Assembly (NCBI GenBank): GCA_024280485.1
Contig: JAJRQB010000067.1
Location: forward strand, 1-40,178
Direction: 5' to 3'
Source: Deltaproteobacteria bacterium
GTDB taxonomy: Bacteria > Desulfobacterota > Desulfuromonadia > Desulfuromonadales > Geopsychrobacteraceae
DNA length: 40,178 nt
Shown here piece after piece: positions 25,714-34,541 of the stretch (the first letter of the stretch is position 1; each line of letters starts with the position of its first letter). The notes below the pieces were generated by a model, which was not told the DNA's origin, made no database searches, and saw only the letters and a list, made by a program, of their open reading frames with translations. Both the position numbers and the translations under genes were made by a program.

Positions 25714-27119
25714 TTATCGGCCCCGGCGGCGGTAAGGATGTTTTGACCGCTCTTGCCAACGGAGCCAAACGCATTGTTCCGGTTGAGATCAACCCGTTGA
25801 TCGTCGAGGCGGTCAACGTGCGTTTTGCCGATTTCACCGGCGCACTCTATCGGCGACCCGGCATTGAGTTGCAGATTGCCGAAGGGCGCAGTTACATTCG
25901 ACGCACCCAGGATCGCTTCGATATCATTCAGGCCTCTGCGGTCTTCGGGCGGATGCCTCCGGCGGCCGGAGCCTTTACCCTCTCCGAGAACAATCTCTAT
26001 ACCCTTGAGGCCTTTCAGGACTATTGGGGTCATCTCAAGCCCCATGGGGTTCTAACCATCTCCCGTTTTATTTTTGAACGGGAAAGCCTGCGGCTGGTCT
26101 CCTTGGGCCTTGAGCTGCTCAAGCGGGAAGGGGTTGCAGAACCTGCCGCTCATATCGCGGTGATCAAGGAGCGCGGGCTGGCTAATTTTATGCTTAAGAA
26201 GAGCCCCTTTACCCAGGCCGAGCTTGAAAACCTGCGTGAAATAGCGCGGCAGCAGGATTACGATATTGTCTATCTGCCGGGCGAAGAGAAGGGCGACAAG
26301 ACCTTTAAGTCGCTGATCGCTTCAAGGGGGAGTGATGAGTTTTATCGCGAATTCCCCTTCGATATTACCCCGACCGATGATAACCGCCCCTTCTTCTATT
26401 ATATGCTCAAACCGGCAGCCTTTCTGGATCTCTTCTCTTTCCCGGAACGGAGCCCCTTTGAGGATCGCGCCATTCTGATTCTGCGTAACCTGCTAGTGGT
26501 AACAGCCATTCTGGTCGCCTTGGTCTTCGCTCTGCCCCTGCTGCTGAGCCGTAAGAAGGGTTCCGGCGGTATGGCACTGCGCCGGGCCGGTTATTTCAGT
26601 TGTCTGGGGCTGGGTTTTATGATGATCGAAATCGGCTTGCTGCGCCGTTTCATCCTCTTTCTCGGTCACCCGATCTACTCCCTGGCGGTTATCCTTTTTG
26701 CCCTGCTGATCTTTTCCGGAATCGGCAGTCGCTTGTCGGTCCCCAAGAGTGGCGACAGGGCTTTTCTGACGCGAATCATCTTGGCACTCGTCTTGCTCAC
26801 TCCAATCTATTGCTATCTCCTGCCGGGGCTTCTGACCTCGCTGGTCGGGCTGTCATTACTGCTGCGTTGTTTGATTGCCATCCTCTTGATTGCGCCACTG
26901 GGACTTTTGCTCGGTATGCCATTGCCGCTCGGGATTGCATTGCTACATAAAGATGGCAGCGCCATCCCCTGGAGCTGGGGGATCAACGGTGCAGCCAGCG
27001 TGCTGGGGACCATCCTGGCGGTGGTTGTGGCGATGAATTTCGGCTTCAACGCGACAATTCTGCTGGGAGCTTCAATCTATCTGGGGGCAATATTTTTGCT
27101 GCCGAGGAGTCAGACCTGA
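25689..27119 (+). CDS. Membrane spermidine-synthase-like protein, C-terminal part (frameshifted)
   Basis: The second part of the gene that starts at 24706. It begins in the Rossmann-like fold of the spermidine synthase family (LIIGPGGGKDVL, VPVEINPLIVEAV, FDIIQASAVFG), followed by about six membrane helices from residue 250 on (MMIEIGLLRRFILFLG is typical of this group). The protein is multi-membrane and does not look like the soluble polyamine enzyme; its substrate is unknown. The displayed start is a TTG inside the conserved region and is unlikely to be a true start. The full repaired product would be about 804 residues. It overlaps the next gene by one base (TGATG). Confidence 0.75.
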   Translation: MRPQAESLIIGPGGGKDVLTALANGAKRIVPVEINPLIVEAVNVRFADFTGALYRRPGIELQIAEGRSYIRRTQDRFDIIQASAVFGRMPPAAGAFTLSENNLYTLEAFQDYWGHLKPHGVLTISRFIFERESLRLVSLGLELLKREGVAEPAAHIAVIKERGLANFMLKKSPFTQAELENLREIARQQDYDIVYLPGEEKGDKTFKSLIASRGSDEFYREFPFDITPTDDNRPFFYYMLKPAAFLDLFSFPERSPFEDRAILILRNLLVVTAILVALVFALPLLLSRKKGSGGMALRRAGYFSCLGLGFMMIEIGLLRRFILFLGHPIYSLAVILFALLIFSGIGSRLSVPKSGDRAFLTRIILALVLLTPIYCYLLPGLLTSLVGLSLLLRCLIAILLIAPLGLLLGMPLPLGIALLHKDGSAIPWSWGINGAASVLGTILAVVVAMNFGFNATILLGASIYLGAIFLLPRSQT

Positions 27120-28183
27120 TGACTGTTTTTTGCCGATTATTGACTCTGGCCCTGTTGCTGTTTGTCCAGGCCTGTACTTCTGGAGAATCCGGGGTGGAGG
27201 GCCAACTGCTCTTTGAGCAACAGCCGCTCAGCCAGGCCAGGGTCGAATTTTATCTAAAGAGCGGCAATGAACGTTCCTCCTCACCCTTCAGCGTTGCGAC
27301 CACCGATACAAGCGGTGCCTTTCGTGCGACCCTTCCCGTTGGAGAATATTACCTGGTCGGCAAGAAGAAGGAGCAGGGCGGTGGAGTCAACCGGATGCTG
27401 ATGTCTGAATATCCACAGAATCCGGTCGTGGTCAAAAAAAGTTACACTGCGATTAAACCGCTACGACTCAAGGAGGTCGGTTTTGAGGGCGCTATCAGCG
27501 CCGATGGCAAAACGAGTGCCAATGGACAACTATTGCTCGCGGGTGAAGCCCTGGTGGATGCCTTTATTTATGTCTACACCCGCGGGGATGCCTTGACCGG
27601 TCCAGCCTATGGTCAGGTCGTGCGCGCCGATGAGCAGGGACGCTTTACCCTCAAGCTGGCCGCTGGACGTTACTGGCTGGCCGCGCGTAAGCGCAATGAC
27701 GGGTCGCGGGTCGGCAACCCTGAGACCGGTGATCTCAATGGCGAGTACCCAGGTAATCCGCTGGTCCTGAAGGCCGGTGAACAGCGACAATTGGAGCCCT
27801 GGACTCTCGCGCCGGTCACCAGTAGCGCAAAACAACGTCGTCTGACCAAAGGAAAGTTCACCCGGACCACGACCTGGCTGAGTGGGCGGGTGATTGACGA
27901 AGAGCAGGCACCGGTTGCCGGGATTTACCTCTTTGCCTATCGAGACAACCGGATGATCGGAAAACCGAATTTTATTTCGTCGCCGACCACTGCTAATGGC
28001 CAATTTACAATCTATCTGGAAAAGGGTGGCGAGTTTTTTGTCGGTGCTCGCAGTACCTTTGGCGGCCCGCTGGAGCCTGGAGAATGGGTCGGTACCTATG
28101 ATGATCGCCCTGATCATGGTATTGAGGTCAGGCTGAACGAAGCGACTGATCTCGGCGATATCCTGGTACGAGAGGTCTGGTGA
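27119..28183 (+). CDS. Lipoprotein with three carboxypeptidase-regulatory-like domains (module copy 1)
   Basis: A 354-residue exported lipoprotein: signal peptide with VQAC lipobox near residue 19, then three transthyretin-like carboxypeptidase-regulatory-type domains (about 25-115, 125-230 and 250-350). Each has the pattern G-x-(V/L), a conserved alanine, a D-x-x-G-x-F turn and G-x-Y-x-L-(A/V)-x-(R/K)-K, for example AAGRYWLAARKRNDG. Such domains are found in cell-surface proteins and often serve as adhesive or structural units. It is co-encoded with the next beta-helix protein (four-base overlap) and is closely similar to the proteins at 29370 and 31734. Function is unknown. Confidence 0.8.
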   Translation: MTVFCRLLTLALLLFVQACTSGESGVEGQLLFEQQPLSQARVEFYLKSGNERSSSPFSVATTDTSGAFRATLPVGEYYLVGKKKEQGGGVNRMLMSEYPQNPVVVKKSYTAIKPLRLKEVGFEGAISADGKTSANGQLLLAGEALVDAFIYVYTRGDALTGPAYGQVVRADEQGRFTLKLAAGRYWLAARKRNDGSRVGNPETGDLNGEYPGNPLVLKAGEQRQLEPWTLAPVTSSAKQRRLTKGKFTRTTTWLSGRVIDEEQAPVAGIYLFAYRDNRMIGKPNFISSPTTANGQFTIYLEKGGEFFVGARSTFGGPLEPGEWVGTYDDRPDHGIEVRLNEATDLGDILVREVW

Positions 28184-29373
28184 TGCGGTTTCTACTGATC
28201 ATTTTTCTGTTGTTAAATATTCCGACTGGTGCAGCCGCCAGGGTCATTGATGGCCCGGAGCGCTGGCAGGGTGAGATTCGCGTCACTGAGAGCCTGCGCG
28301 TAGCAAAAGAGGGCCGGTTGATTATTGCTCCGGGCACCCGCGTTCTTGCTGAGGCCGGGATTGAGGTTGCCGGTGAGTTGCAGGCCACCGAGGTTGAATT
28401 CAGCGGTCGCAATTGGCCCGGAATAACCCTGAAGGGGACCAGTTCACAAACCTGGCTTAAAGGCTGCCGGATAACCGGCGCACAGACCGGGATCAGCGTG
28501 ATTGGTGGGGCACCGCAACTCACGGAATTGTTACTTGAGGATAACCGGATCGGGATTGAACTCCGGCAGAAGAGTCGCGCGCGGGTCGAAGATTCGATCT
28601 TCCGCAATAACAGCCGGGTTGGCCTGTTTATCAAGGATGAAGTGACCTCGGTGGTCAGGGGTAATCGTTTTGAGAAGCAGGGCAAGTTTGGCGCATATAT
28701 CTACCGTGCCTTGCCACAACAGTTTACCGAAAATCTGTTTATCGATAACCCGACCGGGCTGATGATCTCACATTTTGGCAGTGACCTGCTGGTTAAGAAC
28801 AACGACTTTCGCAACAATAACATCGGCATCAAGGTTGATCGCACCGCACGACCAAAAATTGTCGCCAATCGGATCGAGCAAAATCAGACCGGGATTGAAC
28901 TCTATCGACGTGCAGATCCGCTGATTGAGTTGAACCTTCTCAAGGGCAACAGCCGCGCAATCCATGTCAGCTTCTCCTCCTATCCACAGATTCGGCATAA
29001 CGATTTTGTCTCCAATCAACGCGCCCTGATCCTCGAGTTTCAATCTTCACAATGGGAAGAGCAGAAGGGGGCTGGAGCGAGGGAGCAGCAGATCTCTGGA
29101 CATGGTGCCTTCGGTGGGCGGAAACAGAATGAGATCACTGAGCAACAACGGGGAACCCATGGTCTCGATGGAACGGTTGATGCCAGAGAGAATTGGTGGG
29201 GAGAGCAGGAGACCGCCGCACTAAAGGGTCTGGGGCCTGAGGCTAATCTGGGCTGGATTGATGACGGTCGCGATCAACCATTTTTTGAAGAGGATGGCAG
29301 AAGCTACCCGCTTGATCTGGTACGTTGGTCCCCCTTTAGTCCGCAGCCATATACCCTCGAGGTTCTGAAATGA
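28180..29373 (+). CDS. Exported right-handed beta-helix protein (module copy 1)
   Basis: A 397-residue protein with a signal peptide (cleavage likely after PTGAAA) and a long right-handed parallel beta-helix of NosD type. Short repeats such as DSIFRNNSRVGLFIKD and NDFRNNNIGIKVD recur about every 22 residues over residues 70-290. A polar insert rich in Gln, Glu and Gly follows (about 290-330), then the cluster's shared NWWG motif (ENWWGEQE). NosD proteins act in periplasmic copper-site assembly, but no nos genes lie nearby, so I make no such claim here. It overlaps both neighbours by four bases and pairs with the preceding lipoprotein. Confidence 0.82.
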   Translation: MMRFLLIIFLLLNIPTGAAARVIDGPERWQGEIRVTESLRVAKEGRLIIAPGTRVLAEAGIEVAGELQATEVEFSGRNWPGITLKGTSSQTWLKGCRITGAQTGISVIGGAPQLTELLLEDNRIGIELRQKSRARVEDSIFRNNSRVGLFIKDEVTSVVRGNRFEKQGKFGAYIYRALPQQFTENLFIDNPTGLMISHFGSDLLVKNNDFRNNNIGIKVDRTARPKIVANRIEQNQTGIELYRRADPLIELNLLKGNSRAIHVSFSSYPQIRHNDFVSNQRALILEFQSSQWEEQKGAGAREQQISGHGAFGGRKQNEITEQQRGTHGLDGTVDARENWWGEQETAALKGLGPEANLGWIDDGRDQPFFEEDGRSYPLDLVRWSPFSPQPYTLEVLK

Positions 29374-30404
29374 AAATCGCTCTTGGCCTTTTGATCTGTC
29401 TGATGCTTGTTCCATCCAGTCTGTTGGCCGCTACCGGCATCAAGGGCCGCGTTGCCTGGCGCGGAGAATTGATCCCCGGTGTACCTGTCAGGGCTTATCG
29501 ATCGATAGATGCTATTGCCGCCGAGCAGGTTATTGCGGTCTCTGAACCGACGGCTCAGGATGGGACCTATCGACTTGAACTGCCGCGTGGGCGCTATTAT
29601 TTGACCGCGCGCAATTTTTCGACCAGCCCAAAACCGGGCGATTTCTTCTGTTACTATAGCGGCGCACCGATTGTGGTCCCGGCAGATGGTTTTCGTCAGG
29701 TCGGTTTTAATCTGATCAAGATTCCGGCGGAAGAGTCGGCTAAACCAGGCAAACGTTCCGGTGTCTGGGGTGAAATCAGTTTTCAGGAGCAACCCCTTGA
29801 GCGGACCTATCTCTATGTTTACAAATCGACCGAAAGCGACTTCAAGGGACCTGCCTGGTTTATTCAGCCGGTTGAGAAGGGCAGATTTCGCATGTCGTTG
29901 CCGCCGGGCGATTATTGGCTGTTGGCACGCAAGCGCATGAAGGGCGGTCAGTATGGTCCGATCGAAATTGGTGATTATTTCAACTTCTATTACGGAAATC
30001 CTCTACATATCGAAAAGAATGAGTTGAAGAACATTCAGCTTGAAACCATCACGCGCCTGTCGATGCTGGAGGAAGATCCTGATGCGGTTTTTTCAGGGAT
30101 TGCGGGTTCTGTTGTCGGACCGGGCGCTCTGCCCGCCGAGGGTGTGAGGGTCTTTGCCTATCGCAGTGTAACCATGACCGGCACGCCGGCTTATATCTCC
30201 GCAACCACTGATGAAGATGGCCGTTTCAGCCTTCTAATGCCTGAAAGCGGGACTTACTGGTTGCTGGCCCGTGAGGCTATCGGCGGCCCGGCGGCAACGG
30301 GTGAGTTGTATGGCAAACTGCAGAGTGCTGAAAATGCGGGTATCAGGTTGTCCGCGCAACAGATGAGTCGGGAGGTCAGGATCGATGTTAGTCCGCACCC
30401 TTAA
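29370..30404 (+). CDS. Exported protein with three carboxypeptidase-regulatory-like domains (module copy 2)
   Basis: A 344-residue exported protein. The signal peptide ends near SSLLAA (residues 1-22), with no lipobox cysteine, unlike the copy at 27119. Three transthyretin-like domains follow (about 24-115, 130-230 and 245-340), with the same recurring elements as its paralogues, such as PPGDYWLLARKRM and ESGTYWLLAREA, and with the shared G-x-Y-x-G-N-P-L segment (YYGNPLHIE). Start and stop overlap the neighbouring beta-helix genes by 4 and 20 bases. It is likely a structural partner of a beta-helix protein; a binding target cannot be seen. Confidence 0.8.
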   Translation: MKIALGLLICLMLVPSSLLAATGIKGRVAWRGELIPGVPVRAYRSIDAIAAEQVIAVSEPTAQDGTYRLELPRGRYYLTARNFSTSPKPGDFFCYYSGAPIVVPADGFRQVGFNLIKIPAEESAKPGKRSGVWGEISFQEQPLERTYLYVYKSTESDFKGPAWFIQPVEKGRFRMSLPPGDYWLLARKRMKGGQYGPIEIGDYFNFYYGNPLHIEKNELKNIQLETITRLSMLEEDPDAVFSGIAGSVVGPGALPAEGVRVFAYRSVTMTGTPAYISATTDEDGRFSLLMPESGTYWLLAREAIGGPAATGELYGKLQSAENAGIRLSAQQMSREVRIDVSPHP

Positions 30405-31737
30405 GCTTTTGGTTGGACTCCTTTTTGTGCCATTTCTGCTCCAGGCCGAGTCGCTGAAAATCGAACAGGAGATCGAGTGGCAAGGCCTGGTTGAGATGAC
30501 GGGCTCGGTGCAGGTTACCGCAAGCGGGATTCTGCGTATAGCCGCCGGGACAAGGGTTAAGGTTCTTGATCCCTCTCATGGGATTTCGGTTCAAGGGCAA
30601 CTCCTGATAGAGGGAACGCCGGAGAAACCGGTTATTTTTGATACTGTCCCGGGTTGGCAAGGGATCAGCTTTATTGAAGCCGCGCCCGGAAGTCGAATTG
30701 TCCAGGCAAGGTTCAGTGATTGCGCTCAGGCCTTGGGGATTATTGCGACTTCGCCCCTGATCAGCGGCAGCCGGTTTAGCAACTGCGAGGCGGCGGTCAA
30801 GTTGCTGCGCGAATCGAGTGCAGAGATACGTGACAACCAGTTCGTGGACAACGGTCTCGGCTTGGGGATTGAAATGCGTTCCTCACCCAGGGTGGTGGGT
30901 AACAGTTTTACGGGGCACAAGAAGAGCGGTATCACTGCCTCTAATAACAGTCGTGGACTGATTGAAAATAACCGGTTTGAGAAGAATGAACAGGGAGTCG
31001 GACTGCTGCAGCAGTATCCGGACAGAATACGCAAAAACAGCTTCATCGAGAATCGGGTCGGGCTTTACTGTTACCAGACCCAGAATACCCCGCTGATCGA
31101 AGATAATCTTTTTCGTCAGAACGAATATGGTTTGGTGAACTTTTCATTCTCGTTTCCGGCGGTCAAAAATAATCGTTTCATCGCGAACAAGACCGCGCTG
31201 CAGAACGATCAGTTCGGCTCTGCTCTGGTTGAAAATAACCTGTTTGAACGGAATGAGACCGCCATATACAACAATCGCAAGTCGAATCCCAAGATCCGCA
31301 TGAACAGTTTTTCTGATAATAAATTGGGACTATTCGTCGATTATTCCTCCTACCCCCTGGTGCGTCAGAATAATTTCGAAAAGACCGGTGAGGGTGCGCG
31401 GCTTGGGATTTATCAGAGTGCGGATTGGGAGAAGCGCTCGGGGTCAAAACAGCTGGTGATGAAAAAAGCCCAGGAGCGTGGCAGTAAAAACGCCATGCTT
31501 GGTCAGGCACCGACTACCTATACAGATGTCGTCGATTTGTCAGAGAATTGGTGGGGAGAGCATAACCCTACGCTCAATTCGGCCTCGCCCGGTCAAAATG
31601 TGAATTTTTTTTACGATCGCAAAGATAAGCCGACGGTCACCTACGAGGGCTTCGGGCCAGACAGTTATCGTCTCGATGAAATTCGCTTTCAGCCGCTACT
31701 GACAGCGCCGGTTGCAGGGACCGGACCCGCTCAATGA
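30385..31737 (+). CDS. Exported right-handed beta-helix protein (module copy 2)
   Basis: A 450-residue exported beta-helix protein. The signal peptide covers about 20 residues (LVGLLFVPFLLQAES) and the mature start IEWQGLVEMTGSVQV resembles the other helix proteins. Regular repeats built on N-x-F-x-x-N (NSFSDNKLGLFVDYSSYP, NNRFIANKTALQND) run over residues 100-340. They are followed by a polar Lys/Gln-rich insert and ENWWGEHN, just as in the protein at 28180, of which it is a clear paralogue. It overlaps the preceding gene by 20 bases, the largest overlap of the cluster; a later start is possible but would cut into the signal. Confidence 0.82.
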   Translation: MLVRTLKLLVGLLFVPFLLQAESLKIEQEIEWQGLVEMTGSVQVTASGILRIAAGTRVKVLDPSHGISVQGQLLIEGTPEKPVIFDTVPGWQGISFIEAAPGSRIVQARFSDCAQALGIIATSPLISGSRFSNCEAAVKLLRESSAEIRDNQFVDNGLGLGIEMRSSPRVVGNSFTGHKKSGITASNNSRGLIENNRFEKNEQGVGLLQQYPDRIRKNSFIENRVGLYCYQTQNTPLIEDNLFRQNEYGLVNFSFSFPAVKNNRFIANKTALQNDQFGSALVENNLFERNETAIYNNRKSNPKIRMNSFSDNKLGLFVDYSSYPLVRQNNFEKTGEGARLGIYQSADWEKRSGSKQLVMKKAQERGSKNAMLGQAPTTYTDVVDLSENWWGEHNPTLNSASPGQNVNFFYDRKDKPTVTYEGFGPDSYRLDEIRFQPLLTAPVAGTGPAQ

Positions 31738-32768
31738 GATATATCTTTGCTCTTTTAATTCTTCTCGGTTGTGTCTCCTCTAGCTTTTCGGCTCAAATTA
31801 AGGGGCGAGTCGTGCTGGGAAATGAGCCTCTCAGAGGCATACAGGTTAGAGCCTACGCCGATCTCGATTCGTCTGTTGAACCGTTAGCGGAATCAGCCCT
31901 GACCCAGGCTGATGGCCTGTTCCAACTCGATCTGCCTGAAGGCTTCGTAGCTCTCTATGCCAGTTCAGCGGACGGACGTTATTTCGCCTTCTGTGGCCGG
32001 AACCCACTCTTTGCGCAAGGGGACTCCCTCTGGGCCGGGTTACAGGCGATTGAAACCTCTACTGCTGTCACAGCCGCCTATGCCGATGACTACAGTGCCG
32101 CCCTTGAAGGGGTCGTGACCCTGGGTGGTGAACCGCTTTCAAGCGCCTATGTTTCCCTCTACCTTGATGTTGCCGAAGATCTCAAGGGCCAGGGGTATCG
32201 ACTTTCGGCTCCAACGGCTGAGGATGGCTCTTTTGTCTTCGATGGTCTGCCGGAGACCGATTATTTTCTGGTTGCGCGTAAGCGGCAAAGCGCTGCGCGG
32301 GTTGGGCCCCTGGCCGAAGGGGATATGCTGGGGGTGTATGCGGGGAATCCGATCTCTCTCAAGGCCGGGATAATGACGAAAGTCCGACTGCCCATGGTGG
32401 TCCGCCAACCGAGTGAACAAACCACTGGTCTGCCGGATCGTCCGGGATCGAGTACACTGAGAGGGCTGATTCTTGACAGTTCCGGAAAACCGCGTGGCGG
32501 TTTACATGTTTTTGCCTATACCGATCCGGTCATCGGTCATCAACGTCCGGCGGCTTTAAGCCCAAAGACCGCAACTGACGGCCGTTTTGAACTCAGTTTT
32601 CGTGAGGCGGGGACCTACTACATTGGTGCTCGTCAGGACTATGGTGATTCACCGGCGCCGGGTGAACTCTTCGGCCTCTATGAGGGGCGCGCTGACCACG
32701 GGTTGACGATTAATCCCGGAACAAATGAGCCAATCGAAATTCATGTTATGCCAATCAGCCTGGATTAA
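31734..32768 (+). CDS. Exported protein with three carboxypeptidase-regulatory-like domains (module copy 3)
   Basis: A 344-residue exported protein, third of the set. The signal peptide is MRYIFALLILLGCVSSSFSA; LLGC resembles a lipobox, but cleavage after SFSA is as likely, so lipidation is uncertain. Three transthyretin-like domains follow (IKGRVVLGNEPLRGIQVRAY, then at about 120-225 and 240-340), with the conserved ETDYFLVARKRQ and REAGTYYIGARQDYGD segments. It overlaps the beta-helix gene upstream by four bases and is followed, after a DUF3467 gene, by another beta-helix lipoprotein, so the pair pattern repeats a third time. Confidence 0.8.
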   Translation: MRYIFALLILLGCVSSSFSAQIKGRVVLGNEPLRGIQVRAYADLDSSVEPLAESALTQADGLFQLDLPEGFVALYASSADGRYFAFCGRNPLFAQGDSLWAGLQAIETSTAVTAAYADDYSAALEGVVTLGGEPLSSAYVSLYLDVAEDLKGQGYRLSAPTAEDGSFVFDGLPETDYFLVARKRQSAARVGPLAEGDMLGVYAGNPISLKAGIMTKVRLPMVVRQPSEQTTGLPDRPGSSTLRGLILDSSGKPRGGLHVFAYTDPVIGHQRPAALSPKTATDGRFELSFREAGTYYIGARQDYGDSPAPGELFGLYEGRADHGLTINPGTNEPIEIHVMPISLD

Positions 32769-32784
32769 TAAAGGAAGTTAGATT

Positions 32785-33084
32785 ATGTCAGACACAAAAA
32801 AACAACCGTCACTTGAGATACAGCTTGATAACGATGTTGCTCAGGGGACTTATGCAAATCTGGCAATTGTTAACCATACTGATGCCGAGGTTACGCTCGA
32901 TTTTATCTATGTCCAGCCACAGGAGTTGAAAGGGAAGGTTCGCTCGCGGATTATCGTTTCGCCACGTCATGCCAAACGTCTTCTGCATGCTCTAAAGGAA
33001 AATATCGAACGCTATGAACAGGCCTTCGGTGAAATTCCGCTCGAGGTGCGCCGCGAACCTGCTGAAGTCACGCCATACCACTAA
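32785..33084 (+). CDS. DUF3467 family protein
   Basis: A 99-residue soluble protein of the DUF3467 family, which has no known function. The family features are QGTYANLAIVNHTDAEVTLDF at the centre (only part quoted elsewhere) and the C-terminal stretch SPRHAKRLLHALKENIERYE. It has no signal peptide, so it is the one clearly cytosolic protein among exported neighbours. A GGAAG ribosome site precedes the ATG, and its stop overlaps the next start by one base (TAATG). It interrupts the third regulatory-domain/beta-helix pair and may act in the cytosol on that pathway, which is an inference from position only. Confidence 0.85.
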   Translation: MSDTKKQPSLEIQLDNDVAQGTYANLAIVNHTDAEVTLDFIYVQPQELKGKVRSRIIVSPRHAKRLLHALKENIERYEQAFGEIPLEVRREPAEVTPYH

Positions 33085-33932
33085 TGAGACCGCTACTGTC
33101 GCTACTCGCTCTGCTGTTACTCGCCTCCTGTGTATCCTTACAGATATCCGAAGTGAGTGATCTGGTTATTTCAGACCAACAGGTTTGGCAGGGAGAGGTA
33201 CGGATCAACGGTGTGGTACGCGTGACCCGTAAGGGGAGCCTGACCCTGCTGCCGGGTACAAGACTTGTTTTTTCAAAATTTGATCGAGATGGTGATGGCA
33301 TCGGCGATGCTGAACTATTCGTCGAGGGTGAATTTGTCGCGCGCGGCACCGCAGACCGTCCGATCTTGCTGACCAGTGGGGCAGCAAACCCTCAGCCAGG
33401 AGACTGGAAGTTTCTCTATCTGGATTACGCGCGCAAGGCTGAGATTGAATATCTGATCTCTGAGTATGCCTATAGCGGGATACAGGTGCACTTCTGCCGG
33501 GCCCAAATCAGGTCCAGTGAGTTTCGTTACAATGTTGATGGCGTGCGCTTTTCAACCGCGAATATCAGCCTGAAAGAGAGCTACCTCCATCATAACCGGC
33601 ACGGAATTCGCTATGAAGAAAGGGGCGGAAGGGGGGTTGTGCAACGGAACCGAATCAGCGACAATCAAATTGGCATATTTGCAGTGACCCGTGGTGCAGG
33701 CCGGACCCTCTTCGAACTGAACGATATTATTGACAATGAGCCTTATCAGGTAAAGATGGGGCAACAGCAGGCAGCTGCACTCGATTTTCCCCGCAACTGG
33801 TGGGGAAATGTCAGCGGTTTGTCGGCAGAGACAGTTTTTGATCAACGTAGAGATTGGTCACTCGGACGTGTGACGGCTACGGACCCTCTTGATCGCCCGA
33901 TTAATGCGACCCGACCAACCGAAGGAGATTAA
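33084..33932 (+). CDS. Beta-helix lipoprotein (module copy 3)
   Basis: A 282-residue lipoprotein with a clear lipobox (LLASC, Cys at 16) and a right-handed beta-helix (about 35-245). It ends with RNWWGN, the motif shared by all four helix proteins here. It is more like the N-terminal half of the protein at 22874 than the two larger helix proteins: both have a D-x-D-x-D-G-x-G-D-A segment (FDRDGDGIGDAELFVEG here) that could bind calcium, and a similar helix body (YNVDGVRFS against HNIDGCRLG). It overlaps the DUF3467 gene by one base. Likely a periplasmic or outer-membrane-facing scaffold. Confidence 0.82.
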   Translation: MRPLLSLLALLLLASCVSLQISEVSDLVISDQQVWQGEVRINGVVRVTRKGSLTLLPGTRLVFSKFDRDGDGIGDAELFVEGEFVARGTADRPILLTSGAANPQPGDWKFLYLDYARKAEIEYLISEYAYSGIQVHFCRAQIRSSEFRYNVDGVRFSTANISLKESYLHHNRHGIRYEERGGRGVVQRNRISDNQIGIFAVTRGAGRTLFELNDIIDNEPYQVKMGQQQAAALDFPRNWWGNVSGLSAETVFDQRRDWSLGRVTATDPLDRPINATRPTEGD

Positions 33933-33935
33933 CCG

Positions 33936-34532
33936 ATGATGAAAGTTCTGCGGTCTGTTCCTGTTTTACTACTGCTGATTCTCTGTGTTGCCAACATGGC
34001 TTTTAGTTGTGTCGGCAAGTCGATCGAGATCGGCACGACCGGCTCGGTGCAACAAGAGGTGTTGGCCAATATCATTGCTGAACTGATCGGTGAACGAACC
34101 GGGACCACGGTCAAGGTTGTTTCATTTAAGAGCAGTACTGAAGCGCATGCTGCGCTGCTCAAGGCTGACATCGACATGTATGTTGAATATACCGGCGTGG
34201 GTCAGACGGTGATTCTGCAGGCCCAACCGCTGGCCGACGCTGCCGAGCTCTACAAGGCGGTCAAGGAGCGATACAATCAAGAACTTAATCTGATCTGGCT
34301 CAAGCCATTCGGTTTTGATGCAGCACAGAGCCTCGGTGTGACACTGCCTGCAGAAGCGGCACCGGTGGTGCGCAAAGATACCCTGAAGAAGTTTCCTGCG
34401 CTGGCTCGCTTGATCAATAAGTTAGGGGGGAAGATCGACCAGCAGACCATCAGTTCTCTGGAAAAAGAAGCCTCCAACGGTCAATCGAAGCAGGTTGCCC
34501 ACGGTTTCCTCAAGAATAATCGTTTAATTTAG
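33936..34532 (+). CDS. Shortened glycine-betaine-binding-like (OpuAC) exported protein
   Basis: A 198-residue exported protein related to OpuAC/ProX binding proteins of betaine/choline ABC importers. The signal peptide covers about the first 24 residues. The first lobe is present (IEIGTTGSVQQEVLANIIAE, then DIDMYVEYTG), and so is the family's C-terminal piece (APVVRKDTLKKFPALARLIN), but the roughly 70-80 residues of the second lobe that normally lie between are missing. The ligand cleft should therefore be incomplete. No ABC permease or ATPase gene is near. It may be a remodelled binding or chaperone protein for the cluster rather than an importer part. GGAG precedes the double ATG. Confidence 0.72.
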   Translation: MMKVLRSVPVLLLLILCVANMAFSCVGKSIEIGTTGSVQQEVLANIIAELIGERTGTTVKVVSFKSSTEAHAALLKADIDMYVEYTGVGQTVILQAQPLADAAELYKAVKERYNQELNLIWLKPFGFDAAQSLGVTLPAEAAPVVRKDTLKKFPALARLINKLGGKIDQQTISSLEKEASNGQSKQVAHGFLKNNRLI

Positions 34533-34541
34533 GTCGTTTAG

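Noticed and set aside
27530-28685. Minus-strand open frames of 185-195 codons opposite the envelope cluster
   Set aside because: No family features or ribosome sites; shadows of the GC-rich genes on the plus strand.
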